Shown in pieces: positions 26,921 to 35,254 of a stretch of DNA of 64,000 nt. The DNA is from CAYUFB01 sp964444125. Its GTDB lineage: Bacteria > Patescibacteriota > Dojkabacteria > B142 > JAFGMG01. Location of the stretch: the NCBI GenBank assembly GCA_964444125.1, contig CAYUFB010000001.1:27627-91626 (forward strand). Direction: 5' to 3'. The notes beneath the pieces are model-generated. The model worked only from the letters and a program-made list of their open reading frames with translations, had not been told where the DNA came from and searched no databases. Every line of letters starts with the position of its first letter. The stretch's first letter is position 1. The position numbers and the translations under genes are program-made.

Positions 26921-27985
26921 TTACAATTTTTCATACTTTATTTCAAGAACTCTTTTGACATATTCATCTTGAGGATTTATTGTATTCATTCTTGATATCA
27001 CTTGGGTACTATCTTCAATGACAAGATTTATCCCCCAGTCAATCCCACCATTAATATTTCCAGTCATTTTCAGATCGTCAGTAATTACAATACCTTCAAA
27101 TCCAAGATCTTGTTCAAGTATCTCGACATATTTATATGATTTGGAGGCAGGTATATTTGGATCAATTTGAGGATTAATAATGTGACCAAGCATGATGAAA
27201 TCTGCACCTGCTCTGATATCTGCCGCAAAAGGTACAAATTCGTTTTGAACTAGTTCCTCTTTTGAGAGATTGATTTCTGGGAAATTATTATGCGAATCGG
27301 TACTTGTTCTGCCATGTCCGGGGAAATGCTTTGGGGAAGTTAGTATTCCAATTTTTTGATAGACCCCAATTTCTTCAGCAGTAATTTCTGCTACATCGAA
27401 TTTATCTGCACTGTAGGATCTTTTGTACATAAACGAACTCTTGTCTGCAATATCTGCAACTGGACCTAATATGCAGTTGATACCAAGTGACTTGAGTAAT
27501 TCTGCTCTGTAAGTAAATACCTCAGTTGGAGTTATGCCGTTCGTTCTATTTTCTACAAAATCTCTGGCATTGAAATTTTTGTATTTATCCCAGGGGATTC
27601 TCACGACTGTTCCACCTTCTTGGTCAATTGAGATGATAATTCTTGAGTCGACTTTTTGTTTTAGATCACTTGTAAGTTTCTTAAGTTGCTCTTCGTTCAC
27701 GAAATTATTTGGCATCAAAATAACTCCTCCAATATGATTTTCTTTCAAGTAAGAAATTGTCTCATCAGTTAATACCTGATCAGGGATTGATACCATAAAT
27801 AAAGCACCTCTTTTTTGCCCGACATTCATTGAATTTAATTTACGATCAATATAACTATCTTTTGATATTTGATTAGTTGTATAAATTGGAGTGATAATTT
27901 CTGTTGAAGTTTTATCAAAGTACAGGAGTATGGATACCAAAGTTAGAACCAGAAATATTAGTAATAGTGCAATTAACTTTTTCAT
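26921..27985 (-). CDS. Glycoside hydrolase family 3, NagZ-like beta-N-acetylhexosaminidase
   Basis: The 354-residue protein has an N-terminal membrane helix or signal anchor (about 3-22), then the GH3 TIM barrel. The NagZ-type motif SPKHFPGHGRTSTDSHNN near residue 220 holds the catalytic His/Asp pair, and GIVITDDLKMTG holds the nucleophile Asp. ISIDQEGGTVVRIPW is also typical. The enzyme releases GlcNAc from peptidoglycan fragments. The ATG at 27985 is chosen because it starts with MKK before the helix and has AGGA 8 nt upstream. An in-frame ATG at 28012 would add nine residues. Confidence 0.88.
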   Translation of the reverse strand: MKKLIALLLIFLVLTLVSILLYFDKTSTEIITPIYTTNQISKDSYIDRKLNSMNVGQKRGALFMVSIPDQVLTDETISYLKENHIGGVILMPNNFVNEEQLKKLTSDLKQKVDSRIIISIDQEGGTVVRIPWDKYKNFNARDFVENRTNGITPTEVFTYRAELLKSLGINCILGPVADIADKSSFMYKRSYSADKFDVAEITAEEIGVYQKIGILTSPKHFPGHGRTSTDSHNNFPEINLSKEELVQNEFVPFAADIRAGADFIMLGHIINPQIDPNIPASKSYKYVEILEQDLGFEGIVITDDLKMTGNINGGIDWGINLVIEDSTQVISRMNTINPQDEYVKRVLEIKYEKL

Positions 27986-28032
27986 ATGTGAAATCCTGAT
28001 TGGATATATCATAGCAGGTTTGAAATTACGTG

Positions 28033-28038
28033 TATAAT
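28033..28038 (+). promoter_or_regulatory. -10 box of a probable leaderless yggU transcript
   Basis: TATAAT lies exactly 6 nt before the ATG at 28045, so transcription would start at or next to the start codon. No clear -35 box is present. Confidence 0.5.
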
Positions 28039-28044
28039 AACTTT

Positions 28045-28266
28045 ATGATTATCAAAATCAAAGTAAAATTAAGAAAAAAAGAAGCGAAGGTTAGAGAAGT
28101 CGCAGAAAATACTTACGAAGTATCGTTGAAGTCCTCGCCTATAGAAAACAAAGCAAATCTGGAATTGATTGATTTGCTCTCAAAATACTTCAATGTCTCA
28201 AAATCTAATCTCAAATTCAAATCCGGCCAATATAATAAGGAGAAGGTGATTGAAATTCAAGAATGA
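28045..28266 (+). CDS. YggU/DUF167 family protein
   Basis: The 73-residue protein has the DUF167 pattern: basic start IIKIKVKLRKKEAKV, then SSPIENKANLELIDLLSKYF, then KSGQYNKEKVIEI. The family is small, widespread and of unknown function. The ATG at 28045 is preferred over a GTG at 28030 because the GTG would lie before the -10 box. The gene is divergent from the NagZ-like gene. Confidence 0.85.
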   Translation: MIIKIKVKLRKKEAKVREVAENTYEVSLKSSPIENKANLELIDLLSKYFNVSKSNLKFKSGQYNKEKVIEIQE

Positions 28267-28320
28267 TAGTATATTTTTTTAGGTTTAAAATCATAAGATA
28301 TCTACCGAGGACTTCTTCAC

Positions 28321-28349
28321 TTGTTACATAGATTTTGACTTACTATAAT
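28321..28349 (+). promoter_or_regulatory. Predicted promoter of the NUDIX gene
   Basis: TTGTTA (28321-28326) and TATAAT (28344-28349) are 17 bp apart, placing the transcript start near 28356, about 29 nt before the ATG at 28385. Confidence 0.6.
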
Positions 28350-28384
28350 CTATGCAAATTGAAATTACTTGTTAAATATATCCA

Positions 28385-29092
28385 ATGATAGGAAGCAAAA
28401 TCCAAAGAGAAATATTATCCAAATGTAGTTTTTTTGAAAAAGGAGCAAGGTATTTTGAACTAAGACCTGAGGAAGTAGAAAATGATCTGTTTAATTATCA
28501 TTTACAAGAATTAGTGAAGAAAGGTTTTTTAAATAAATTAACAGATAAATATACAATTACTTTGAAAGGTAAATCATTTGTGACAAATGTTGATGAGAAA
28601 GATTTACAAACTCCACCTACTTATAAAGTTAGTGTCTATTTATGCCCTGTCAAAGGCAATAAAATAATACTTACTAGACGATTGAAACATCCTCAATACG
28701 GTTATGTCGGATTAATTGCTGAGAAAAAAAGATATGGAGAACAATTAGAAGATACCGCCAAAAGAGCTTTGCTTGAAGAAACTGGTTTAGTTGCTAGAAA
28801 TGCAAATTTAATTGGTAATTTGCATCAGATTCGAAAGAATGACAAGGGCGAAGTGGTTGAGGATGGAATATTTTATATTTTTTTTATTGATAAATTTACA
28901 GGCAACCTTATTGAGAAATCTGTCGAAGGAGAGTATTTTTGGGTAGATCTTGATGAAGTGAAGGAAATTAAAAAAATTTTCAAACCAAGTTTGGAGGTAG
29001 TGATTAATGAACTTCAAGAAAGATTGTCAAATAAGAAAGACTGGGAAGATAAATTTATATATGAATTTCTGCCTGAGCCTGAGGATTATTAA
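28385..29092 (+). CDS. NUDIX hydrolase with N-terminal winged-helix-like domain
   Basis: The 235-residue protein has an N-terminal part (about 3-68) resembling a winged helix, with HLQELVKKGFLNKLTDKYTI typical of recognition helix and wing. The NUDIX domain (about 75-205) contains GEQLEDTAKRALLEETGL near residue 120. In the NUDIX box the REU part reads RAL, so the Glu after Arg is Ala, while the EE pair is kept. The fold may bind a nucleotide or ADP-ribose derivative and act as a regulator rather than an enzyme; that is an inference. Confidence 0.75.
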   Translation: MIGSKIQREILSKCSFFEKGARYFELRPEEVENDLFNYHLQELVKKGFLNKLTDKYTITLKGKSFVTNVDEKDLQTPPTYKVSVYLCPVKGNKIILTRRLKHPQYGYVGLIAEKKRYGEQLEDTAKRALLEETGLVARNANLIGNLHQIRKNDKGEVVEDGIFYIFFIDKFTGNLIEKSVEGEYFWVDLDEVKEIKKIFKPSLEVVINELQERLSNKKDWEDKFIYEFLPEPEDY

Positions 29093-29222
29093 TATTCCCA
29101 AATTTTTGGAGTTAAATCTCAAATATGTTTTTTAATTGTATTGGCTTCAATGTCTTTTTCCCTTTGCCTCAAGATAGATTCTTTGTATACTGATCTTAGA
29201 TTACTTCTTATTATTTATATAT

Positions 29223-29648
29223 ATGACAATCTCCGATTACCTGATACTTTATCCTGTCGCATTTATTTCCTTTTTGTTAATTGATTTTATCTGGCTTGGA
29301 TTTGTAGCCAAGGGTTTGTATAGCGATATGCTTGGGCCATTGATGCGAAGAAATGCTCAAGGAGATCTCAATCCTATTTGGTGGGCAGCGATATTATTCT
29401 ATGCTTTATTTGTAGCGATACTTGTATATTTTGTCATGCCAAGAGCAATTGAAGCAAATTCTTTTTGGATTACGATTCTTAATGGCGCGCTTTTTGGACT
29501 TGTCACATATGCCACATACGATCTGACAAATTATTCAACTTTACAAGGCTTCCCGCTAAAAATCGTATTTATAGATATCATCTGGGGTATGGTGCTTTCT
29601 GCAAGTGTCATCGGTGTCACCTATGGAGTGTGGAGTTATGTTCGCTAA
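29223..29648 (+). CDS. DUF2177 membrane protein
   Basis: The 141-residue protein has four predicted transmembrane helices. It shows the DUF2177 pattern: FLLIDFIWLGFVAKGLY near the start, NGALFGLVTYATYDLTNYST in the middle, and FIDIIWGMVLSASV near the end. The function of the family is unknown. It stands alone between the NUDIX gene and tRNA-Gly. Confidence 0.85.
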   Translation: MTISDYLILYPVAFISFLLIDFIWLGFVAKGLYSDMLGPLMRRNAQGDLNPIWWAAILFYALFVAILVYFVMPRAIEANSFWITILNGALFGLVTYATYDLTNYSTLQGFPLKIVFIDIIWGMVLSASVIGVTYGVWSYVR

Positions 29649-29824
29649 TAGTGTCATTTGTTCGCATATTGAATTCTTTCTGAGTTTGCGTATTATTGAT
29701 TGATCGTTTTGATTTAATTTATGAATTGCATTGTATATAGATAGCTTTTGTTGATAATTATTCAATTTAACTATAAAAATTTAAATTATTCTTGTATAAT
29801 TGAACTTAGTTTAACAATTTAGTC

Positions 29825-29896
29825 GCGGGCATAGTATAGCGGCTATTATGTCAGTTTTCCAAACTGAAGACACGGGTTCGATTCCCGTTGCCCGCT
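29825..29896 (+). tRNA. tRNA-Gly (anticodon TCC)
   Basis: The acceptor arms GCGGGCA (29825-29831) and TGCCCGC (29889-29895) pair fully, with discriminator T at 29896. The anticodon arm reads TCAGT-TTTCCAA-ACTGA, giving TCC. The T arm is CGGGTTCGATTCCCG. CCA is not encoded. Confidence 0.96.
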
Positions 29897-30226
29897 TTTA
29901 GATTTAGTTTGCAATACTGAGCATGTCGAAGAAGAGCAATACTAAATCTTAAATCCCGTAAACAAATGAAATGAAGTTTTACGGGATCTAATTCCCAAAA
30001 GAGAAAGAGAGAAATTCTTAAAATCCGGTATCGGAAGACAGTTGATAAAGATATTGATTCTTGGGAACACGTGAATCGTTTACAACCCCAAACTAAAACA
30101 ATATAATTACTCTATGAATATCAGGTGAGCGAAAATAGAGAAGTACGATTTGGATTTTAATCAATTGCCAATTCATAAATAATAAAGTCCTAATTTCGTC
30201 TTATTATCAATACTTATTATCAAACC
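29897..30226 (+). repeat. Palindromic intergenic elements after tRNA-Gly
   Basis: This 330-bp stretch has no gene. GATTTAGTTTGC at 29901 pairs with GCAATACTAAATC ending at 29948. ATCCCGTAAA (29953-29962) pairs with TTTACGGGAT (29978-29987). The second hairpin shares its arms with one at 46367-46400 near tRNA-Gln. The remainder, to the cupin promoter, shows nothing I recognise. Strand is arbitrary. Confidence 0.65.
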
Positions 30227-30232
30227 TATAAT
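30227..30232 (+). promoter_or_regulatory. -10 box before the cupin gene
   Basis: TATAAT lies 7 nt before the ATG at 30240 and overlaps an earlier in-frame ATG at 30231. This favours the later ATG and a leaderless mRNA. Confidence 0.45.
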
Positions 30233-30239
30233 GATTCAT

Positions 30240-30548
30240 ATGAGCAAAAGTAATGATGCAAAAGGTTGGTATCTTGGTCCATGGAATTCAGAAATTGAAG
30301 TCCCAATAGGGTTTGCGAATGAAGGTATAAAAGAAAAACATGTGCATCATAAAATGAACGAAATATATTTGATAGCAAGGGGGACAAGTACTATCGAAGT
30401 TGACGATAAAGAGATAACTCTCAAGGAGGGAGATATAATTGTTTTGGAGCCTAACGAAATTCATACATTTAAAGATAGTTCAAAAGATTATTTACATTTT
30501 GTCATTCACACTCCATTTGTAAAAGATGACAAGGAGTTAGTTAAATAA
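30240..30548 (+). CDS. Small cupin-domain protein
   Basis: The 102-residue protein is a single cupin barrel. Motif 1 includes KEKHVHHKMNEIYLIARGT with His and Glu metal ligands, and motif 2 is LEPNEIHTFKDSS with a further His. Such cupins bind a metal and act as enzymes or sensors. The substrate is unknown. The GNAT gene follows after 1 bp, suggesting a two-gene operon. Confidence 0.85.
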   Translation: MSKSNDAKGWYLGPWNSEIEVPIGFANEGIKEKHVHHKMNEIYLIARGTSTIEVDDKEITLKEGDIIVLEPNEIHTFKDSSKDYLHFVIHTPFVKDDKELVK

Positions 30549-30549
30549 T

Positions 30550-31104
30550 ATGAATATTAGAAAAGCAAAATATGAGGATTATGATTTGATCGTCAAGCTA
30601 AGAAAACCGATCTTAACTCCTCAAGTCCGAACAAATTATGAGTTAAGTCAAAGTGGCTTTCTGATTGGAGATTACTCGATACAAGATTTTGAGAAGGATA
30701 TGAAAGATATATTTCTTGTTGCTCTTAAGAATAAGGAAGTTGTCGGATACATTGTTTTGTCCAAAGTGAAAGAGTATTTGGATAATGAATCCAAAGTTTG
30801 GAATGAAGAAGCCTATAAAGAAAAATACTATTCGTTAGATACCATTGAAATCAAAGTACTATGTGTCTCAGGTTCTTATGCCAATCGTGGTTTAGGGAGT
30901 GCATTACTTGAAACATCTCTAGATTTATTGAATGCAAAGTATAAAAGGATCTCTAGTATTATTACACTTGCTCCGGTTCCAAATTATAAATCGCTGAATT
31001 TCCATTTGCATAAAGGGTTTAAGGTTGTTTCAATATCTTTGCCTCAGAAGCTTTTTGGATTTGAGAATTACCAGAGTATCTTGCTTATGAAAGAGCTCAT
31101 GTAG
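30550..31104 (+). CDS. GNAT family acetyltransferase
   Basis: The 184-residue protein begins MNIRKAKYEDYDLIVKLRKP, a typical GNAT start. It carries the acetyl-CoA loop in VSGSYANRGLGSALLETSL and ends with NYKSLNFHLHKGFKVVSIS. The acceptor substrate is unknown. It is paired with the upstream cupin gene. Confidence 0.85.
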   Translation: MNIRKAKYEDYDLIVKLRKPILTPQVRTNYELSQSGFLIGDYSIQDFEKDMKDIFLVALKNKEVVGYIVLSKVKEYLDNESKVWNEEAYKEKYYSLDTIEIKVLCVSGSYANRGLGSALLETSLDLLNAKYKRISSIITLAPVPNYKSLNFHLHKGFKVVSISLPQKLFGFENYQSILLMKELM

Positions 31105-31260
31105 GTTTTCTCCATTTGGTCTTACCTTTTTTGATAATAATAGCGATCTATAAATATTTCCCAAATTATTGTATAATCTCTCAGAGATTCAGAAAAAAGA
31201 AAAGCAATTTTTCAATAAATTCTATTAAATCTTTAGCTATTCATATTAAAAATTAGTACC

Positions 31261-31428
31261 ATGGCAAAAAAAGGAAACAGACAACTTGTCAGATTGATTA
31301 ACAAAATTACAGGTACTTTCTATGTATCAGAGAAGAATAGAGTTAATACAACTGATAAGATGAAAGTCAAAAAGTTTGACAAAAAAACCGGCAAACATGA
31401 AATGTTTGAGGAAATCAAGATCAAATAA
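31261..31428 (+). CDS. rpmG: 50S ribosomal protein L33
   Basis: This 55-residue frame starts MAKKGNRQLVRLINKITGTF and ends EEIKIK. It includes the L33 pattern TFYVSEKNRVNTTDKMKVKKF. The four zinc-binding Cys of the C+ form are absent, so it is the zinc-free type. It directly precedes the T-box leader of thrS. Confidence 0.9.
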   Translation: MAKKGNRQLVRLINKITGTFYVSEKNRVNTTDKMKVKKFDKKTGKHEMFEEIKIK

Positions 31429-31432
31429 GTGA

Positions 31433-31631
31433 GCAAAGAGCATAAGTGAAAACTTTGCAAAAGCAGTCTGGAGCTTTTTAATTCAGGCAATACAATAAAA
31501 TTTAAGATAACTTAAATCAAGTTAAACAAAAGGTGGAACCGTCCTCTGTTAGTTGCAGAAAAGTTTTATTAAACAGGGACCCTTACAATAAGTATACTAA
31601 TAAATAGTTACTTGTTGTGAGGGTCTTTTTT
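31433..31631 (+). promoter_or_regulatory. T-box riboswitch leader of thrS
   Basis: The antiterminator is complete. AAGG (31530-31533) pairs with CCTT (31581-31584), enclosing the bulge TGGAACC (31534-31540), the part that pairs with the uncharged tRNA 3' end. GTCCTCTGTT (31541-31550) pairs with AACAGGGAC (31572-31580), with one bulged T. A competing terminator starts at 31578. A small hairpin TTTAAG-ATAA-CTTAAA (31501-31516) fits stem III. Stem I is short (within about 31433-31479) and lacks clear distal loops, and the specifier codon cannot be fixed. The known mechanism is transcript read-through when tRNA-Thr is uncharged. Confidence 0.83.
31578..31631 (+). terminator. Terminator of the thrS T-box leader
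   Basis: GACCCTTACAATAAGTA (31578-31594) pairs with TACTTGTTGTGAGGGTC (31609-31625) over 17 bp with two G-U pairs, and six T follow. Its 5' arm overlaps the antiterminator, so the two folds exclude each other. Confidence 0.9.
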
Positions 31632-31675
31632 GTTTATATATTTAGTCTTACTTGTTTGTTTTGGGTAGCAATTTC

Positions 31676-31725
31676 GAAAACTGGAGACTAAATGCTGAAG
31701 ACTGAAAGCTGAATACTGAATACTT
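31676..31725 (+). repeat. CTGAATACTGAA-type repeat before thrS
   Basis: The 50-bp block is made of degenerate copies of an ACTGAAAGCTGAATACTGA-like unit. It is the second copy of the block at 20071-20111 before gltX. Strand is arbitrary. Confidence 0.7.
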
Positions 31726-31745
31726 ATTTTTTATTATTAATCAAA

Positions 31746-33578
31746 ATGGCCGACAAATATGAGGATTATAAAGATAACTTACCCAAATATGTCAGTGACA
31801 CAAATTTTCATCTATATTGCATCAGGCATAGTTGTGAACATGTGCTGACTCAGGCAATGCATAATATCTGGGGAGAAGAAAAAGTCGTCATGGCTATGGG
31901 GCCTGCTACAGAAGATGGGTTCTATTTCGACTTCGATCCTTCAGAAGATCTGAAAATTTCGGAAGAAGATTTTGCGAAAATCGAAGAGGAAATGAAAAAA
32001 ATAATTAAAGAAGGCCAGGAGATTAAAAAAAGAGAAATCTCAATTGAAGAAGCACGTAAACTATTTGCAAATAATCCATACAAACAAGAATGGCTTGATG
32101 AAATTGAAGCGAAGGGTGAGAAGTCTGTAAGTATTTATGAAAACTTCAATCAAAAAGGAAAAGTAGTCTTTGTCGATCTTTGCAAAGGACCACATATATC
32201 AAATACTTCAGAGATCAAAGCTTTCAAGTTATTATCTATTGCTGGTGCTTATTGGCGTGGAGATGAATCAAATAAGATGCTTACACGTATCTATGGTACA
32301 GCATTTCTTTCGCAAGAAGAATTGGAAAAGCATTTGGTATTTTTGGAAGAGGTGAAACTTCGAGATCACAAAAGACTTGGTAAACAATTAGATTTGTTTG
32401 TTTTTTCTGAATTAGTAGGTGGTGGACTTCCGATGTGGACTCCGAAAGGCACTATCCTTCGCGAGGAATTGGACAAATTTGTATGGGAATTAAGGCGTGC
32501 GAGAGGGTATCAAAAAGTATCAATTCCGCATATAACTAAGAAGGCTCTCTATGAGACAAGTGGTCACTGGGCGAAATTCTCAGAAGAATTGTTCAAAATT
32601 ACAACTAGAGAAGGGCATGAATTTGCGATGAAACCTATGAATTGTCCTCACCATACTCAAATATATGATCACGTTCAAAGAAGTTATAGGGACTTGCCCC
32701 AAAGATATGCTGAGACAACTATGGTTTATAGAGATGAACAAAGTGGAGAATTATCAGGTCTTTCTCGTGTTAGATGTATCACACAAGATGATGCACATGT
32801 ATTTTGCAGATTCCCTCAATTAAGAGAAGAATTTTTTAAAATTTGGGATATTGTAGATGAATTCTATACAAAATTTGGTTTCAAACTAGATGTGAGATTG
32901 TCATTTCATGATCCAGAGAATTTCAAAGTATATCTTGGTACAAAAGAAATCTGGCAAAAAGCAGAAGCTGAATTAGTTGAAATCGCTAAAGAAAGAGGTG
33001 TTGAGTACAATGTAACTTTAAGGGAGGCCGCTATGTATGGACCAAAAATAGACTTTGTTACAAAGGATTCACTTGGAAGAGAATGGCAGGTAGCTACAAT
33101 TCAACTTGACATGAATATGCCAGAGAGATTTGATTTGAATTGCATAAATGAATCGGGTGAGAAAGAACGAGTTGTGATGATCCATGCCGCTATCATGGGA
33201 TCAATTGAGAGATTTGTATCTGTCATGATTGAGCATCTTGCTGGTAATTTCCCAGTCTGGTTGGCTCCTGATCAGGTGGTGATTATCCCAATTGGAGAAG
33301 ATAATCATGCTTATGCCGATAAAATTGAAAAAGAATTAATCGAAGAAGGTATCAGAGTCCTCAATGATAAAAGAGCAGATACCATGCAAGCCAAAATTAG
33401 AGAAGCACAGGAATTGAAAATTCCATATATGGTTATTGTAGGGCGGAGGGAGGAAGAAAATAATACAGTTTCAATACGTTTTAGAGGGAAGAAGGAGAAT
33501 TTGGTTATTGATCTTAAGGAGTTTGTTGATAAACTAGAAGAAAAGATTGAAAAAAGGGAATTAGAATTGAATTTGTAA
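31746..33578 (+). CDS. thrS: Threonyl-tRNA synthetase
   Basis: The 610-residue class II synthetase lacks the N-terminal TGS domain. It begins with the editing domain (IRHSCEHVLTQAMH, then VVFVDLCKGPHISNT). The catalytic core includes AMKPMNCPHHTQIYDH with the zinc Cys, the motif 2 region VYRDEQSGELSGLSRVRC, and motif 3 MIHAAIMGSIERFVSVMIEH. The C-terminal anticodon-binding domain follows (FPVWLAPDQVVIIPI). Expression is probably controlled by the upstream T-box leader. The ATG at 31746 has no Shine-Dalgarno motif. Confidence 0.96.
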   Translation: MADKYEDYKDNLPKYVSDTNFHLYCIRHSCEHVLTQAMHNIWGEEKVVMAMGPATEDGFYFDFDPSEDLKISEEDFAKIEEEMKKIIKEGQEIKKREISIEEARKLFANNPYKQEWLDEIEAKGEKSVSIYENFNQKGKVVFVDLCKGPHISNTSEIKAFKLLSIAGAYWRGDESNKMLTRIYGTAFLSQEELEKHLVFLEEVKLRDHKRLGKQLDLFVFSELVGGGLPMWTPKGTILREELDKFVWELRRARGYQKVSIPHITKKALYETSGHWAKFSEELFKITTREGHEFAMKPMNCPHHTQIYDHVQRSYRDLPQRYAETTMVYRDEQSGELSGLSRVRCITQDDAHVFCRFPQLREEFFKIWDIVDEFYTKFGFKLDVRLSFHDPENFKVYLGTKEIWQKAEAELVEIAKERGVEYNVTLREAAMYGPKIDFVTKDSLGREWQVATIQLDMNMPERFDLNCINESGEKERVVMIHAAIMGSIERFVSVMIEHLAGNFPVWLAPDQVVIIPIGEDNHAYADKIEKELIEEGIRVLNDKRADTMQAKIREAQELKIPYMVIVGRREEENNTVSIRFRGKKENLVIDLKEFVDKLEEKIEKRELELNL

Positions 33579-33609
33579 TATACTGATAGTAGGTAATTTA
33601 ATAATCAAA

Positions 33610-34443
33610 ATGCCAAAGTCAGTAAAGTTTAATAAGAAATATTTTGCTATTTTTGTAGTAGTGTCTTTGATTGTTATAAGCTTTGGTTCTTGGGTCCTTG
33701 TGCAAAAAAGGAGTAATAGTGGCAATTCGAAGAATTCTCCACAGACAGTTTCCAAAAGCTTTGATGAAGTCAATCATAATAAACAAGTTCAAGGAATTGA
33801 TGATAGTGAGATGATTAATGATCTCGAGTCAACCCCTCAAAAAGTAACAGATGATCAGATAGAGACAAAGGAGTCGGTAAGTACTGTTGTTCACAAACTA
33901 TCTTCGGTTCCAAAAACAACAACTCCTGCACCTGCTCCAATACCTAGTCCATGTCCTGTTTCGACAAAAAGTTGTATACCTTGTTCTATTGGTCAATCTT
34001 TATGCAGATACGAATCTGGTGCGACATCTGGCTTCCTTGGTTGGGCTTGTCAAAATAATAATCTGGGGAATATTAGATATTCTACTGCAAGAATTGGCTA
34101 TATCACCAAACATGGAGGTCCTGCTCCTTGTGGTGAGAGAATTGACTCACGTGGTGGTACTTATATGATTTTTTCTACTTATCAAGATGGTAGAAATGCT
34201 CTAAGAGCATATTTATTGGCTCTAAATGCTGGCACTCATACAGCATATCCTGAATGTGCAAGTGGAAATTGTGATTTAATTTATGTTTTCTCAAAATATG
34301 CTCCAGGAGATACAAATTATGCCCAAAATATAGCAGATAGACTTGGTGTTACAGCTGATACCAAATTTAGATGGGTCGTTGAAAATAAAATGGAGCAATT
34401 GCTAAATGCTATTGAGATCAAAGAAGGCTTTTTTAGTAACTAA
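33610..34443 (+). CDS. Membrane-anchored lysozyme-like protein
   Basis: The 277-residue protein has an N-terminal helix (about 12-31) and a Ser/Thr/Pro-rich linker (about 35-115). The Cys-rich C-terminal domain includes QNNNLGNIRYS, MIFSTYQDGRNALRAYLLAL and YVFSKYAPGDTNYAQNIADR. This pattern resembles phage-associated cell-wall lytic domains with NNPGNIR and WAPxxEN motifs. A peptidoglycan-cutting role is inferred. The 3' end overlaps the convergent cytochrome b5-like gene by 4 bp. Confidence 0.62.
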   Translation: MPKSVKFNKKYFAIFVVVSLIVISFGSWVLVQKRSNSGNSKNSPQTVSKSFDEVNHNKQVQGIDDSEMINDLESTPQKVTDDQIETKESVSTVVHKLSSVPKTTTPAPAPIPSPCPVSTKSCIPCSIGQSLCRYESGATSGFLGWACQNNNLGNIRYSTARIGYITKHGGPAPCGERIDSRGGTYMIFSTYQDGRNALRAYLLALNAGTHTAYPECASGNCDLIYVFSKYAPGDTNYAQNIADRLGVTADTKFRWVVENKMEQLLNAIEIKEGFFSN

Positions 34444-35168
34444 GCAATGCTTCTGATTTTTCTAAATAATTTCAGTGGTGCGAGATATAGCTTAAATCTG
34501 GTTAAGAAATGAGCAAACATCAATGTCGCAAACGCTATCGATAATTCCACATGCCAGTATAGGAAATCAAAATCAATCTCTCGAATGGCATCGAAGCGAT
34601 AAGACATCACCATGATGAATCCAAAAACTGCAGATGGAATAAGTCCAAGTAAAAGTAATGTATTGAAAGTTAAATTAAAGGTGTTTTTGTTGAATAATTT
34701 GGTTTTGTTTCTTAATTCTGTTTTGGTCAATCCCCAATATAGTAGGTATAATCCACCTGATATGGCTACGGGTACTAGTGCGTTATAAGGATTATTTGAT
34801 TTTGTTTCAGATTCTGATGATCGTGTTGTATAAGTTATATCGCTAATTCCTTCTATTTTGATTTCGCCAATATAATAATTCTCTAAATCTCTGTAAACAA
34901 ATGGTTTGTGATCTTGGTCCATTCCTGCTTTATCCTTGAAAGCTTCGGTCATATCTTCTCCGCACCAGGGTAGTATGTCCATGAATCTATCTTCATGATC
35001 TTTTAAGTGCTCGGCACTGAAATCGTATACTTTTCCTTCGAAAGTCATCCAGCAATCAGCTTCGCTATCATGCAGTTCTACCTCGGATAGAGTATATGAA
35101 TTTGCAAAAGATAAGGCTGGACTGAAAAATATTACAAGAACGGGAACTATTAGTGCATATTTCTGCAT
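34440..35168 (-). CDS. Membrane protein with cytochrome b5-like domain
   Basis: The 242-residue protein has a signal peptide (about 3-23). A domain at about 25-105 has the cytochrome b5 outline: YTLSEVELHDSEADCWMTFE and GKVYDFSAEHLKDHEDRFMDIL, with the second candidate heme His in GMDQDHKPFVYR. The usual HPGG is not present. Three transmembrane helices follow. Heme or a related ligand may bind, but the altered motif leaves this open. Confidence 0.68.
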   Translation of the reverse strand: MQKYALIVPVLVIFFSPALSFANSYTLSEVELHDSEADCWMTFEGKVYDFSAEHLKDHEDRFMDILPWCGEDMTEAFKDKAGMDQDHKPFVYRDLENYYIGEIKIEGISDITYTTRSSESETKSNNPYNALVPVAISGGLYLLYWGLTKTELRNKTKLFNKNTFNLTFNTLLLLGLIPSAVFGFIMVMSYRFDAIREIDFDFLYWHVELSIAFATLMFAHFLTRFKLYLAPLKLFRKIRSIA

Positions 35169-35254
35169 GAAATAATAATAATAATTTATTATATAATGGA
35201 ATTATTCTAAAGAAATAGGTATTATTTGTCTAATATTTTTAAATTTCTAGCTTC

